A stretch of DNA of 64,000 nt from NCBI GenBank assembly GCA_031763025.1, contig JASSKH010000035.1, positions 4,066,320-4,130,319 on the forward strand, in the 5' to 3' direction. The stretch is from Macrocystis pyrifera (Eukaryota; Sar; Phaeophyceae; Laminariales; Laminariaceae). Shown piece after piece: positions 1-10,463 of the stretch. Both the position numbers and the translations under genes were made by a program. Position 1 is the stretch's first letter, and each line of letters begins with the position of its first letter. Under the pieces are notes generated by a model, which searched no databases, was not told the DNA's origin, and saw nothing but the letters and a program-made list of their open reading frames with translations.

Positions 1-115
1 CACTAAACGATGGCACAGGAGTGTGTTTGTAGGCCAAATGGCACGATTGAGGCAGATCAAATCCACCACCCAACTCACCGCCAGGGTATGCACCCCATCC
101 TCCTGTCCTCACATG

Positions 116-619
116 CTAGTCTGGATGACCCCTCGGTGGGCCAACCTCTACAGGCAACGCAGTTCCGCCGCGTCCAGTTGCTCCCAAATCTGGCGAGGCG
201 CCCTCACGCAAATTTGTCTCTTGTTCTGCTGCAATCTCTCTTACAGCAGTGGGTACTGCCCCTTGTGGGCTCTCCCCTACAGCAGCGCTACCCTCAGCGC
301 TGCCGGACTCCGATCGACCAATGCCTGCTTCAACAGCAGCAGTAGTCTCTCGTACTTCGGCAGTGGGTACTGCCCCTCTTGGGCTTTCCCCTACAGCAGT
401 GGTTCCTATCTCTGCTGGACTTTCTCCTACAGCAACGCTGCCTTCAGCGCTGCCTGGCTTCGATCGACCGTTGTTCCTCATGAACTCGGTCATCATTTCC
501 CTCATGGCGTTCAGCATCGACGCCTCGCTGTTCTCCATCGCCAGTTCGATCTCGCGTCGCAGCGTTTCAACGTCACTCCGAGAGTCGCGCTCTTCTTGAG
601 CCGATCCCTTCGAGGGCAT
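116..619 (-). CDS. Gag-like ORF of a putative LTR retrotransposon
   Basis: A 167-residue ORF starts with MPSKGSAQEE at 619 on the minus strand. Residues about 15-50 are a charged, helix-prone stretch (DVETLRREIELAMENSE, then MREMMTEFMRNN), followed by a low-complexity Ala/Gly/Glu/Ser part with imperfect repeats of the form AVGESPxGAVPTA. A short helical segment followed by disordered repeats suits the N-terminal part of a retrotransposon Gag, but no capsid or zinc knuckle is visible. The supporting context is a repeat directly upstream (about 715-1310) that looks like an LTR in the same orientation, so the element would run off the left edge of the window. The assignment is inference from position and composition, and an unrelated low-complexity host ORF is possible. 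Confidence 0.4.
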   Translation of the reverse strand: MPSKGSAQEERDSRSDVETLRREIELAMENSEASMLNAMREMMTEFMRNNGRSKPGSAEGSVAVGESPAEIGTTAVGESPRGAVPTAEVRETTAAVEAGIGRSESGSAEGSAAVGESPQGAVPTAVREIAAEQETNLREGASPDLGATGRGGTALPVEVGPPRGHPD

Positions 620-714
620 CGTGGGCTTCTCGTACTAGACCTCAAACGTTCAAGTACACTAGTGTGTTCGTAGAGTGCAAGCCTGGATGCCCTGACCACC
701 ACGTGGTCTGATGA

Positions 715-1310
715 GTTTCTTTATAATCGTTGTATTAGAGGACAGAGGAGGGGAGATCGGAGCCTAGCTCGTAGCTCGGAGTAGAAAACGGAGCAGAGAA
801 CGGAGTGCTCAAACTCTCCTCGTGAACACACGGCATAATTCATAATAACGCCTGCGAAGATATACGCAACCCTCTACAACTTGTAACCGTCGCTGCTGGA
901 ACGATCCAAACGAACACGTACCCCCACGAATAGAGCACTACGGTCTTCTTCCTCACTGTGTCAACTCTTCCCAGGCTGTCTCCCTAGTTCAACCAACTGC
1001 ACTCGTCATGAACTCTATGCACCTCTTGCCCATCCCTCTGTCCAAGCATGTCAACGATTGAATACCTCTCCACAAACTCCAGATTTCCTCCGTTCAATCT
1101 TATACATTTTTTTGCATTTATTTTGTCGTGTGTATTCTGGTTTCCACCTCGAAATCCGGCATAAAAAATTGAAGACGAAAAATCTGCACTGCTGTGACCA
1201 CAGAAGAACTTGTATTCGTATTGTATATCTCAGGGATTCAAGAATCGGCACGGACACTGGTTGTGCTGGATGTCGGGGGGTAGAAAGAACAAGAACATGC
1301 AAACACACAC
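715..1310 (-). repeat. Putative LTR, homologous to a copy at 53.3-54.3 kb
   Basis: Two blocks match the 53-54 kb region in the same orientation. The block around 940-1105 (CAACTCTTCCCAGGCTGTCT, later CCTCTCCACAAAC and TTCCTCCGTTCAATCTT) matches 53335-53495. The block around 1190-1310 (GACCACAGA, then CGGCACGGACACTGG and GCTGGATGTCG) matches 54238-54320. In the second copy the blocks are about 660 bp further apart. A gag-like ORF begins about 100 bp downstream on the minus strand, which is why an LTR is preferred over an unclassified repeat. The exact ends and the primer-binding site are not resolved. Confidence 0.45.
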
Positions 1311-1440
1311 CTGAAATATTTTTCTAACAGCAGCGTTTTCTGGTTGAAATTCAGCATGATTTGAAGGCGAAAAATCTTCAGAGGAAAATGTTTTGTCCAA
1401 CAGGAAGAGCTTTCTCGTAGCAGGTGCCACCACTTCTTGC
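1150..1440. repeat. Tandemly related 'GAAATTCGGCAT..AAAAATCT' modules
   Basis: A module containing GAAAT(C/T)C(C/A)GCAT, then AAAAATCT, and in the longer copies CTTCTCGTAGCAGGTGCCACC, occurs at about 1150-1205 and 1345-1440. It recurs at about 25550-25665 and 25800-25875. In both regions it flanks an ACTTCCA palindrome array, so array and module probably travel together as one repeat family. Confidence 0.5.
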
Positions 1441-1504
1441 TTGTACTGATGTACGACTGCTTGTACTGATGTACGACATCTGCAGCACGGTGTTCCTCAT
1501 TATT

Positions 1505-1935
1505 TGGTAAATGAGTGGAAGCTTTCACAACTTCCATTTGGAAGTAAAACACTTTCGAAACTTCCATTTTCACTTCCAAATGAAAGTTTTTCACTTCCAA
1601 ATGGAAGTTGTGACTTTCAAAATGGAAGTTGTTTACTTCCAAAAGAAAGTTGTCAAAGTCAAAATGGAACTTTTTTACTTCCAAATGGAAGATGCGAAAG
1701 TCAAAATGGAAGTTTTGGAAGTTTTTATTTCCAAATGGAAGTAGTGGAAGTTTTTTACTTCCAAATGGAAGTCGAGTGGAAGCTTCCATGAACTCCATGG
1801 AAGTTTTCCATTTTGGAAGCTAGTGCAAGCCAGTGAAAGTTTCCAAACTGGAAGCAAGTGGAAGCAAAGTGGAAGTTTCCACTGCCATGCACGGTAGAAG
1901 CTTCGTCCAGCTTCCACTAAGCTTCCACGCACCTT
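1505..1935. repeat. ACTTCCAAATGGAAGT palindromic array 1
   Basis: The near-palindrome ACTTCCAAATGGAAGT and its variants recur every 15-35 bp in both orientations, with AAAGTCAAAATGGAAG spacers. Apparent ORFs here are translations of the repeat. The array aligns with the one at 24460-25410, including a shared border motif (CCTCATTATTTGGTAAATG at about 1496 and its complement at about 25415), so the two arrays are inverted copies of one element. Confidence 0.85.
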
Positions 1936-2125
1936 GATATACTTTCATTTACTGTCACCCACTTCCACTTAACGTCTAGAAGTTTCATTTCACTTCTACC
2001 TTCAACTAAACTTCCATAGGCGTCCGCATAATCTTCTGTCCACTTGCACCCTCAACTGTAACTTCCACTTACTTCCATCTACTCGCATCCGCTCCCATTC
2101 AACTCCCACAACTTGAGGTCCCCTA

Positions 2126-2420
2126 GCAATCTGGGAGAAGGGATCTTTAGGTTGGTAGGCTGTTCAGGTATTTTGGTTCCTGTTGGGATCAAGGTACGGG
2201 TGAAGACCCAACCCAACCCCTGACTCTAACCCTAACCCTAACCCTAACCCTGACCCCAAACCACAGCCAAAACGGGCCAAAACTGGCCATAAACGCGGCT
2301 GCCCCGCGTTTGCATCGAACCAGGAAATTTCTCAATTGCAGACGACAATTCCGAAGTGCAGACCGCGCTACCCAATTTTCAAGTCAAAAACACCCCTAAA
2401 GATCCCTTCTCCCAGATTGC
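2126..2420. mobile_element. 295-bp terminal-inverted-repeat element
   Basis: The 26 bases at 2126-2151 (starting GCAATCTGGGAGAAGG) are the perfect reverse complement of 2395-2420. The 243-bp interior has no ORF and holds a short telomere-like tract. A MITE-type non-autonomous element is the likeliest reading. No matching target-site duplication was found, so the superfamily is unknown. Confidence 0.6.
2226..2250 (-). repeat. Interstitial telomere-like repeat (TTAGGG)4
   Basis: Four CCCTAA units (TTAGGG on the minus strand) lie in tandem inside the 2126-2420 inverted-repeat element, with degenerate neighbours (CCCAACCC, CCTGACCCC). A weaker TTAGGGTTAGG tract occurs at about 40198. It is too short to be a functional telomere. 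Whether TTAGGG is this organism's telomere repeat is not shown. Confidence 0.75.
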
Positions 2421-3420
2421 GAAACCTACTCCACAACTTTCGTTTGGCTTTCAAAACTTCCTTTTTACATTTAAGTTCAACGGAACTCGCATCTGAGTAC
2501 AGAACCTTGTGACCACTACCCCCATATTCAAGCGCGATTTCCACCAGTTTGTGTGTACTTCCCATGCACTTCCATTAAACTTCCAATGGCTGCAGCTTAC
2601 ATACTTATTTATCTACCATTGAACTTCCATTTCAGTGAAAACATTCAAGTACGTCCGCAGACGCTTGTTTCGCTTCCTATATTCAAGGCTACCTTCCACC
2701 TAATCCCACTCACTTACATCCGCTTCCAATTATTCAACTTCCAAAGTAAAATATAACCCCTACGTACACGGGAATTCATGCCAGCATTCGCCGAAGCTTC
2801 CATACACTCTCATATGCAAGCATGAATTCAACATACTTTCACGTACTTCCACGTGCTTTCAGCCACTTCGAATAAACTCCCAAGAAATATGTTTGCCTTG
2901 TGTTTCCATGGGAAACTCCAATCTACGTCTGCAGACGCTTCTATCCACTCCCCGGGACCCATATGCATGTGGGACTTTGGCCTAATTCCACGTACGTACT
3001 TTCACCCACTCTTGTTCTACTTGTAAAGCTTATATTTGATTTTGATGACTATAGAAAACTTCTGTGTACGACCGCAGACCCTTCTATCCACTTCCATATG
3101 CAAGCGAAACCTACGCCTGTTTCCAATATTAACTTGTATCCACTTCCATTCAACTTTCATAATTGCCATTTCAAGTTCAACAACTTCCTTTTAACTTTAG
3201 TTTCCACGTAAACTTCCACGTTCGTCCGTAGAAGTTTATATCCACTACCATAAGCAAGCATATTACCCTCCACCTACTCCCACGTACTTCCATCGACCTC
3301 CATTGAATATCCAAACGTATATTCTACTTCTGTTTACACGTAAACTTTCATCAGCGTCGATGGTTGGGGACTAAACGAAACATTCTGTTCAACCTCCATT
3401 TCATTTACAAACCTTCAAGT

Positions 3421-4477
3421 CGCATCTCACTCACTTTCATGTACCAGGTACTCCCCTATTTCATGCATGTGTCTCTTGATAATAAACGTCCACAATAGAC
3501 CATTGACTTCCTTCATAGGGTATATTCCATCTTCCATACAATTCCATGTACATTCCGTGAGTTGTGCTTCTGGTCTGCGTCCTATCTGCGTACTTCCGTC
3601 AATCCACAGCAATGCCGAACCTAAGCAACATATACTACAGCCTAAGCAACATATACTTCAGCCACGGAAGCATTGTATCGGCCCCGCTGTGACGAAGCAC
3701 TATTATGCTATACACTACATCAGCTTCCTAGTTGGATAACGGCAGCTTCGCCGTAAGTTGCCGCATCTGTCTTGTGACCACTTCCTTCACACCCAGTTGT
3801 AAGCAGCCCGCAATATTTGTCGCAATATATCAGAATGTTAGGAAGGTATAGAGTAGGTTAAGCAGGGTCAATATATACGTCGATGTTCGTTATTTTAACG
3901 TACCCGGGAGGTGTTACAGGCTAGGGTGTAGCAATTTTCGTGTTAGCTACCATGTTCGTTCGTACATGACATGGATGGTTTGTTTCTGTTTGAGTCATGA
4001 TATGTTTCTTCTTTCGACCGCGGGCGTTTTTTTTCTGTGCTTCAACTTTCCTTTTGGTCTGCTGGGAAATCCCGGTGTCCGCGTCGACACTATGGTGCAA
4101 GCACGGGACCCTACCGATCCCTGCGGCGCGTGCACTGGGCATCCAAATTAAAAAAAAATGGCGTATAGTCGCGTCATCATTTCCGGTGTTGCCAACGTCG
4201 ACCACGAAAATAATCAACTGTTTTTTTAGCGGCTTTTGTTGTTGTTGCTCACTGCTGTGTATATGCCAGTATCTTTCCCCCAAGTTCTGTCCTGGTCATG
4301 GGTGTTGTCACAAAGTGTTGCAATATATGACACCACCAGTAGGCCTCTGCGATAACCCCATTTCTATTACATAAAACCTGTTATGTACCGAAAATTGGTA
4401 TTACGAGTTCCTAAAAATCTCATTCGCATGGCCACGATCCTGTGTATCGTTGGGAATATATTATTAGTTGTTGTACT
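3421..4477. other. No supported gene
   Basis: A 20-bp direct duplication (CCTAAGCAACATATACT) sits near 3620-3660. Minus-strand ORF 3921-4283 (120 aa, Lys/Gln-rich) has no recognisable domain and is judged unsupported. Confidence 0.4.
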
Positions 4478-4780
4478 ACACGTACTACACCAAAGAAGAT
4501 GCCAGCTGATACAGTTCGTCATGGAATCAGTAATCAGTGGCTGTTCAGCAGCATTGGTAGGCAGGAGAAGAGAAAAAATTAGACCCGATGGCAACGACCC
4601 CCCAACAACCACCACCGATCCCATGTCCATGGAATGACGTATGTATCCGATGCGGCGGGGACAATACTCGAAGCTCTTCGACGCGTAAATCCGGACGTAT
4701 CTTGCACCCTACACATTTGTCCGCCGGAAATATGCACACGTAAAATTATGTCTACAGTAGCAGCTTTCAGTGTAGTACAC
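4478..4780 (+). repeat. Dispersed repeat, copy 1 (inverted copy at 23.5 kb)
   Basis: About 300 bp align with the reverse complement of 23470-23757. Shared landmarks are CACGTACTACACC, CATGGAATCAGTAATCAGTG, CCCATGTCCAT, AGCTCTTCGACGCGT and ATTTGTCCGC. The copies differ by many substitutions and short indels, including an expanded CAG run in the 23-kb copy. No conserved ORF was identified and the class is unknown. Confidence 0.7.
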
Positions 4781-5479
4781 GTTGTATATTCACTCATTTG
4801 ACATGACCCATTTGCGGAACTTGCTCACCTGACATATCCATGGAAGTTGATCAACGCACTCTTCGGCAGTACGGACATATCGCAGTTCTGCATTTTGACT
4901 ACAGTAGTTCCTCTACCATCGGTGCATGCGCCGAGTTGTACGCGGTCCTCCTTCCGCTGCTGCGAATCTCCCTGTTATACGGTGACACCGCCAGTTTTAG
5001 GACATTACTGGCCGGGCACATTTGTAATTTCCTTCGGAGTTGTAGACTACCCATTACAGTTGGAACTGTACTTACTCTGTCCGAGAATTAGCACGTCTGT
5101 GTGCTTCTCAATTGTGCGGTAACACAACCGGCACGGACTTGTCGCGCTGGTCTTGCATACGCTTCTAATTCAACGGTTCCCTCCTACGTAAAAATAGGTA
5201 TAGCCTATGTCTTGCGAGGTTAGTGCGCTCAGCCACACTTGAAACTTGCTCCCGATAAACACGCCGTGCATTTTTACCAAATACCCAATAAATAAGCTCT
5301 CCGCAGGATGGATGATGTACACGAGAGGCATCCGCGCGCACGATTCACGACGTCACCACTCTGCCGATGCCATCACGAAGTCTGGGTACTCCGTTGCAGA
5401 CGTCACCTACACCATGCGCGTGCCGTGAGGTGCTCGGATGATCGCATAAATGACGAAGTGCTTCCCACTTGTGACCTTT

Positions 5480-5930
5480 GGCGAGGCGGCTTCTCTTGTA
5501 GGATATAGATGACTGGGTCTCAAGCTTCCGCTTTCGTTTTCTGTGTGGCCCCTTCCAGGCGCAGCAATGAGGCCGACGTATAGCTGTGATGGGGGTGCCT
5601 CGTGGCTGCCTTGCCGTAGACACTACTGGCACGTAATACGATAATTGACCTTGTGCCGAGTAAAGGTTTTCGGTTGCGAGAGTCTATGGTCATACGCCTA
5701 CGGCCATGCATGAGACAGAGTACATCTCTGCCACCGAGTGCACCCCTCCTTTCCCCCCCGGACAAACCATGTAAGTCGGCCGCCAGTTGCAGAGACCACC
5801 AGCAAAAAAGCACAGTGTCAATGACACGTGATGTATCCTCGTAGCCTAGATCTCACGTAGTCAGCGGAGCGGCGTGTGATACGGTGCCGTCGCCAACCGA
5901 CGCCAATCTAACAATACACTTGGAATATTT
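5480..5930 (+). repeat. Dispersed repeat, related to 21.4-22.05 kb
   Basis: 5480-5680 and 5845-5925 match 21740-21905 and 21980-22050 in direct orientation (GAGTAAAGGTT, GCCAACCGACGCCAA). The middle part, about 5680-5790, matches 21390-21520 in the opposite orientation (TGCATGGCCGTAG, CGTATGACC). One copy has therefore undergone an internal rearrangement. The 21-kb copy also contains a MITE between these blocks. Confidence 0.55.
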
Positions 5931-5984
5931 AAGGGCCACCATTAGTATGCATGACCGCAGTCGTTTGGCCGGAACGTGTTGGGG

Positions 5985-6008
5985 GAGAGGGCGGGGGGGG
6001 TACTCATT
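5985..6008. repeat. G-rich tract followed by TACTCATT
   Basis: A run GGGGGAGAGGGCGGGGGGGG precedes TACTCATT. The same junction (G-run then TACTCATT) marks the 3' end of the LINE at 22.37 kb, so this may be a severely truncated LINE 3' end. The shared sequence is short and the link is speculative. Confidence 0.25.
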
Positions 6009-6275
6009 ATCATGCATGGTTGTTCAATTTCTACCTCGTATTGGACCGTAAGCGACCCTGTATAACTGGTTTAGGTCGGTGCGCAGGGAATCTGCACGGG
6101 TGGATTCAGACCTAACCTTGCCTTAATGAATGGGTCTAGGATTCAAGTTTGTTCTAACAACGACAGCCGGTGCTACCATCAGCATGTCACAGTGCGTTTC
6201 GGCGTCAAGCACAAATAACTGTCCTCCACCACTCTTAACCGTCGGTAGGTATTTTCGCAGGAGGAGGCGGCCAAG

Positions 6276-7341
6276 ATGTACGCCATAGTTCGCAACCTAC
6301 CGCCGACAATATTGCCGAAGGGGACAGACTTTCCCGCTTCCGACGCGACCGTGAACGAGTCACCCGGCGTTGGGTCTTCGTCTATGACGTCCAACGACAC
6401 CCACGTCTCTGTCTCCTCTTCTTCGAGCCGCTCGGAGGGGTGTCCGTCTAGCACTGTCGCCGCCGCCGCCACTCATCCGTCGCAAGGCATGGGGGGGGGG
6501 GGCTTCACTAAAGAACAGCGCCGCCGTTGTCGATTCGTCTACCAGCAAAGAGGTGGTTTCATCTGGCGGCAGGGCACTCTCGGCTTTGGGGTACGCACCT
6601 AACCCCTATTTCGCGGGGAATGGGCAAGCTTCATCAGCAGGGCATCCATTTTTCACCAATGACGCGATCGTCGGAAGGTCACACCCACCGTTATTGGTGG
6701 ACCACTTGTCACGCGGCGGCAGCGGCGGCGTACCCATTGGGTACAACACCGACCCCCGTGTGTTTAGAGGCCCTATATCACGCGACGGTGGTGGCGTAAC
6801 CAATGGGTACAACACTGATCCCCGTGGGTTTGGAGGCCCTATTTCACGCAGCGTCGGCGGCGTACCCCTTGGGTACAACACCGACCCCCATGGATTGGGA
6901 GACCCTACTTCACGCGGCGTCGGCGGCGTACCCATTGGGTACAACACCGACCTCCGTGACTTAGGGTATCACGCCGGCGGTTATGAAGGACACCCCCTCG
7001 GCATCCAAGGCTATCGCGACGCCAGTTTCAACTCATACCACTTGGGCATGCGAAACGTCCAGCCGCCCTATGGATACCGTCCGCTCAGCGACGGGTTTTG
7101 GGGCTGGGGCCAGCATGGCGCCAATGCTGAATATGGGCCGAGATCAGGTGGCGGTGGTTTCGCTAAGCCTGGTGGTGGTTCGTCCGCACAAATTGGCGGC
7201 AGTGTTGGAGTAGACCGGACCGGCGATGGGCACTCCATGAGTTCTACGACACTGCAAGAGGCAGCGGAGGAACCTGCTGGCAGCGATACAGCCGAAGCTC
7301 CTGGCGTGGGAGGTGAAGTTAGTAGAGACTACACTACGTGA
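6276..7341 (+). CDS. Gly-rich protein with 22-residue repeats, frameshifted at a G run
   Basis: Reading begins at ATG 6276 (MYAIVRNLPPT), just after a plausible 3' splice site (TTTTCGCAG at 6251-6260). The first part is Ser/Thr-rich. A 12-G run (6491-6502) breaks the frame; after it the frame ending at 7341 continues with SSTSKEVVSSGGRALSALGY. Four tandem 22-residue repeats of the form GGVPIGYNTDPRGLGDPISR lie at about 6715-6980, then a Gly/Tyr-rich tail and an acidic C-terminus. The DNA copies differ while the protein motif holds, which argues for past selection as coding sequence. Family and function are not recognised. The shift may be a sequencing error in the homopolymer, a mutation, or an unseen intron. 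Confidence 0.45.
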
Positions 7342-7884
7342 AATAGACAAAGGCTTTTGACAACTTTTTTCCCGACGTTTTCAATCAAAACAAATGAGGG
7401 GGGTTACAAACAATCAATTTTAAGGAAGGTCTACATAATGTAGTGATTCGTTTAAGAAGGCCTGCCGGTCTACACATTAAATTCGTTCACGTGGAATAGT
7501 AGGTACGATGATGTTGCGAAGTGCAAGCAGTGCCGGGCGTGCGTTTCGCAAGGTTATGACCGACCTAGCAGGTTTCGATGCACCTCCTATACCCCTGGTA
7601 GTGTTGTATTTCCATAGTGGATTCCAGGAGGTACAGTATGGGTACAGTATGAGTGTTAAGATGATCAATACGTAAGCCAATGGAAACGCGAAGTCGAAAA
7701 GTTTCCTTTGACAAATATTTCTCTCAAATAACAGCGGAAAGCAGGCACGCACCGCTGCTGCGGGGAAAAAAGGGGGAAAATTTTGATCGTTTCTTCTTAT
7801 TTTTGTAACGGCTGCAGGCGGCGCGATTTCTTTTTCTCGTAGCAAGTTTTCAACACGCTGATAACAATCAGCTCATGCGACGAC

Positions 7885-8090
7885 AAACGCTCGACCTCAA
7901 GATAGACTCAGACCACGGCCAACACGATTGGTGTCGGGCAAGGTCAACAAGTATAGATGACGGGCTCGAAGATATCAGGTGGATCCAAGGTCTAGGGCAA
8001 GAGCTAGCCGGTGGCGTCCCACGGTATCCTCCCATAACTGAAAAAAATACCTATTTTTACCATTCCAGACGGATGGAGAAAATTTGTGAT
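7885..8090 (+). repeat. Outlying copy of the 42-45.5 kb repeat family
   Basis: It contains CGCTCGACCTC, TATAGATGACGGGCTCGAAGA, CTAGGGCAAGAGCTAGCCGG and GGTATCCTCCCA in the same order as the seven units at 42.0-45.5 kb. Divergence is clearly higher than among those units, so this is an old dispersed copy. Confidence 0.75.
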
Positions 8091-8872
8091 TTGTTTTGTG
8101 CACACCTGCGCCCAATAGTATTCTTTATCACACGCCTGGCCAGTGCCCGCCACACGTGACCGGCCATTGTGTGAACATGGTGACCCCAAGGTGGGTCGGA
8201 GCCCCTAACGAGCGCATTCCGTTCAGAAGTTATGACGCAGTCGTCGGTTTTGTCAATAGCTGTCTGTCGAGGACTCCGAATCTCGCCGCTTAGAACCAAA
8301 CATCCAAGAACCAATCATCCGCCTGAGTTTTTCAGAATCGTATCTTGGCCGAAAAACGGCCCCAAAAATGATTTTTTCGGGCTTCTCAAAAATATTGTAA
8401 AAGTCTGTTTGAAGAAACGTGTCCGTAGCAAGATGTACCTCAAATATTATGACCGGTATCTATGGAATTCAAACTATTCATGGGAAGTTTGCGTTTCCAT
8501 TGGCACAGGTCTAATGCATAGGTCTACTATGTCAACCGTGGTCATCAACATCACGCAGTTACTGTTGTTTTATGGACACAACCTGTACCCCGCCCTCAGT
8601 CGGATCCTTATATCGGCGCGGATACTACTTGCGGTGTCGACGCGGTTAGATTGTTGACAAAAACTAAAGCCCCTACTGCCAGCGTAAGGGCCGTTCTAAT
8701 CGAAGCGTCAAAATTTCCAAATTTTCCAAATTCGTGATCTGGATTTCCTGCAAAATGCGATGGGCATTCGTATCGAGGGCGGAGTTGTTTTGTCGTGATT
8801 TTCCATATTTTTTTAAAACGACCCCCACTACCACACAACACCAGCCGGCACTCTCGTCGTCACAGAGCAAGC

Positions 8873-9475
8873 ATGAGCCAATCAACCCCAAGGCCACAGA
8901 GGAAAGCACCTAGGCTATGTAGGTTTATGCAACCTAGCGATAACAGCGATGACAGGGCCACCGCGGGCCCAAGCCGGGCGGTGATGCCTGGTTTTTCAGG
9001 TAGAACCAGCGGGGCGAGTTTGGCGCCAAGCAGTAGAAGTGAACACGACAGCAGTAACAACAGCTACGCAAGAACGAGCAACTCGGTAGCATGCCCACCT
9101 CTGGGGAAGGAGGAGGAAAAAGTGGGCCAGGATATGCTGTCGGGCGGCGGTGCTGGGAGCGCGGGGAGCTTGGCCGACAGCAGCAGCAGCAGCAGCAGCA
9201 GCAACAGCAGTTGGGAGGATCGACGGGCCGGGAGTAGAGATATACTACGTGGGTTTTTCGATCGCAATCAAGCAACAGCAACAGAAAGGATACTGGTGCA
9301 CACCTTTACCAGCTTCAAAATCGTTCACTGCAGCAGCAGTACTCGTCCCATGTCCCGGTTTGCCACGGATAATTGCTCTTGTATTGGCAAGCTAGATTTC
9401 TGTTGTAAAGCTGCTGCACATGCAGCTGCTAGAGCAGGTTCATTATTGTTGCTGCTAGCCACGTGCGGGTTCTAA
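8873..9475 (+). CDS. Ser-rich ORF inside the Harbinger-like element
   Basis: A 200-residue ORF begins at ATG 8873 (MSQSTPRPQRKAPRLCRF). It is rich in Ser, Gly and Arg, has an eight-Ser run encoded by CAG/AGC repeats near 9180, and ends in an Ala- and Leu-rich stretch. Harbinger elements usually encode a second, Myb/SANT-type DNA-binding protein on the strand opposite the transposase. Position and orientation fit that role, but no Myb tryptophan pattern is seen. The start is set by the first ATG after the TIR. It may be a degenerate second ORF or simply low-complexity filler. Confidence 0.35.
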   Translation: MSQSTPRPQRKAPRLCRFMQPSDNSDDRATAGPSRAVMPGFSGRTSGASLAPSSRSEHDSSNNSYARTSNSVACPPLGKEEEKVGQDMLSGGGAGSAGSLADSSSSSSSSNSSWEDRRAGSRDILRGFFDRNQATATERILVHTFTSFKIVHCSSSTRPMSRFATDNCSCIGKLDFCCKAAAHAAARAGSLLLLLATCGF

Positions 9476-9852
9476 CGCTGCTGTCGTACGAGTACAGCTG
9501 GGTTCGAGCGACAGCGCGAAGGTTACACACAACTCACACACACCTGGTATACAGAAACGGAGTTTCATACCACGTGTACGTGTATCAGGTTTCACGACTT
9601 CTAGCTTTGCCGCACAACGTTTCACAGTGTCAGGTGGCGTGCAAGGTGCTCGTAGTGCGTCCAGATTGTATACAGCACCAGTTGCGGTGCAAGATACCAG
9701 AGGCACCCAAACTACTACACACGGAGACTATGCTAGATGAAAGTCGACCCAAGACAGCGATAACGACGATAACTGAGAGGTGAGCAAGAAGTGGCGCCAG
9801 CGCGCTACAAGGAAAGCACAACACACATACGAAACAGTCGTATCACGCTCAC

Positions 9853-10201
9853 GTCCATAGTGCTCGTCTTTTTCAAGGACTGGGCGGAGCAAGTCGGCGA
9901 GCTTCGCGAAACTCTCTTCAGGCATCCGAAAAGTCCTCCGGAAAGCTTTCCGGCGACGGAGGTCTTCCCTCAGCTCTGCCCACGAGAGCCGGTACGGCTC
10001 ATGGATCGGCGATCGTCTCTTGGGAACATGTGGTGTAGCTCCTGCTGTCATGAACATGCCCAGCACGACGAGAGCAGCAGCGATCGCCTTCAGCATGTTT
10101 CTGCGCCTCGCTTCTGGAAAATTATAGGGGTTGAATCGTTGTCTCGTACGACTCAATGACGAGTCCTCCGGAGACCCGGACCGCTTCGTTCCACCTTCCA
10201 T
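9853..10201 (-). CDS. PIF/Harbinger-like transposase, N-terminal exon
   Basis: The reading frame starts at ATG 10201 (MEGGTKRSGSPEDSS) and runs 116 residues to a good 5' splice site (GTGAGCG at 9852-9846). Residues about 50-68 are hydrophobic (MLKAIAAALVVLGMFMTAG). The C-terminal part, FRRTFRMPEESFAKLADLL, matches the conserved N-terminal motif of HARBI1/PIF transposases (FRM..E.F..L...L). The downstream exon with the DDE triad should lie at lower coordinates, but I cannot recognise it before the left TIR. The gene is therefore most likely truncated. Family recognition rests on one motif plus the element's inverted ends. Confidence 0.55.
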
Positions 10202-10463
10202 AATATGTGACCTCCCTGGCCAACGTCTCAAGCTACCCGCTTGTCCCAGCGTCGAGCGACGGCGCGGGTTGGAACACTGCCTCGAATATCGTGAAAATCG
10301 TGAAAGGTGTGATTGGTTTTCCAAAATTTGGAACGGGAACACTTCGTGATTTTTCAGGGGCTGAAGAATTTCCAAAATTACGACACAACGCCTCCGTATC
10401 TTTATACAGATTTCCAATATTTGGAAAATTTGGAAAAAAAAAAGACATCGATTAGAACGGCCC

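Larger units (their letters stand above)
1936..3420. repeat. Degenerate CTTCCA-rich tract
   Basis: Beyond the dense array, CTTCCA, ACTTCCAC and CATTCAACTTCC motifs continue about every 20-40 bp to 3420 with strand bias, apart from an inserted inverted-repeat element at 2126-2420. I see no gene. Short ORFs such as 2900-3211 simply read the repeat. Confidence 0.6.
8688..10463. mobile_element. Harbinger-like DNA transposon, probably internally deleted
   Basis: The ends are inverted: GGGCCGTTCTAATCGA at 8688-8703 is repeated in reverse complement at 10448-10463, and similarity continues inward through TTTCCAAATTTTCCAAAT. TIRs beginning GGG plus an internal PIF/Harbinger-like transposase N-terminus point to that superfamily, whose target duplications are usually 3-bp TWA. 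Here the flanks are TAA (left) and ATA (right), so the duplication is imperfect or the end is off by a base. Two coding segments lie inside (9853-10201 minus, 8873-9475 plus). The DDE catalytic core is not visible, so the copy is likely non-autonomous. Confidence 0.65.

Noticed and set aside
2226..2250. Chromosome end
   Set aside because: Only four telomere units, internal to a TIR element, with unique sequence on both sides.
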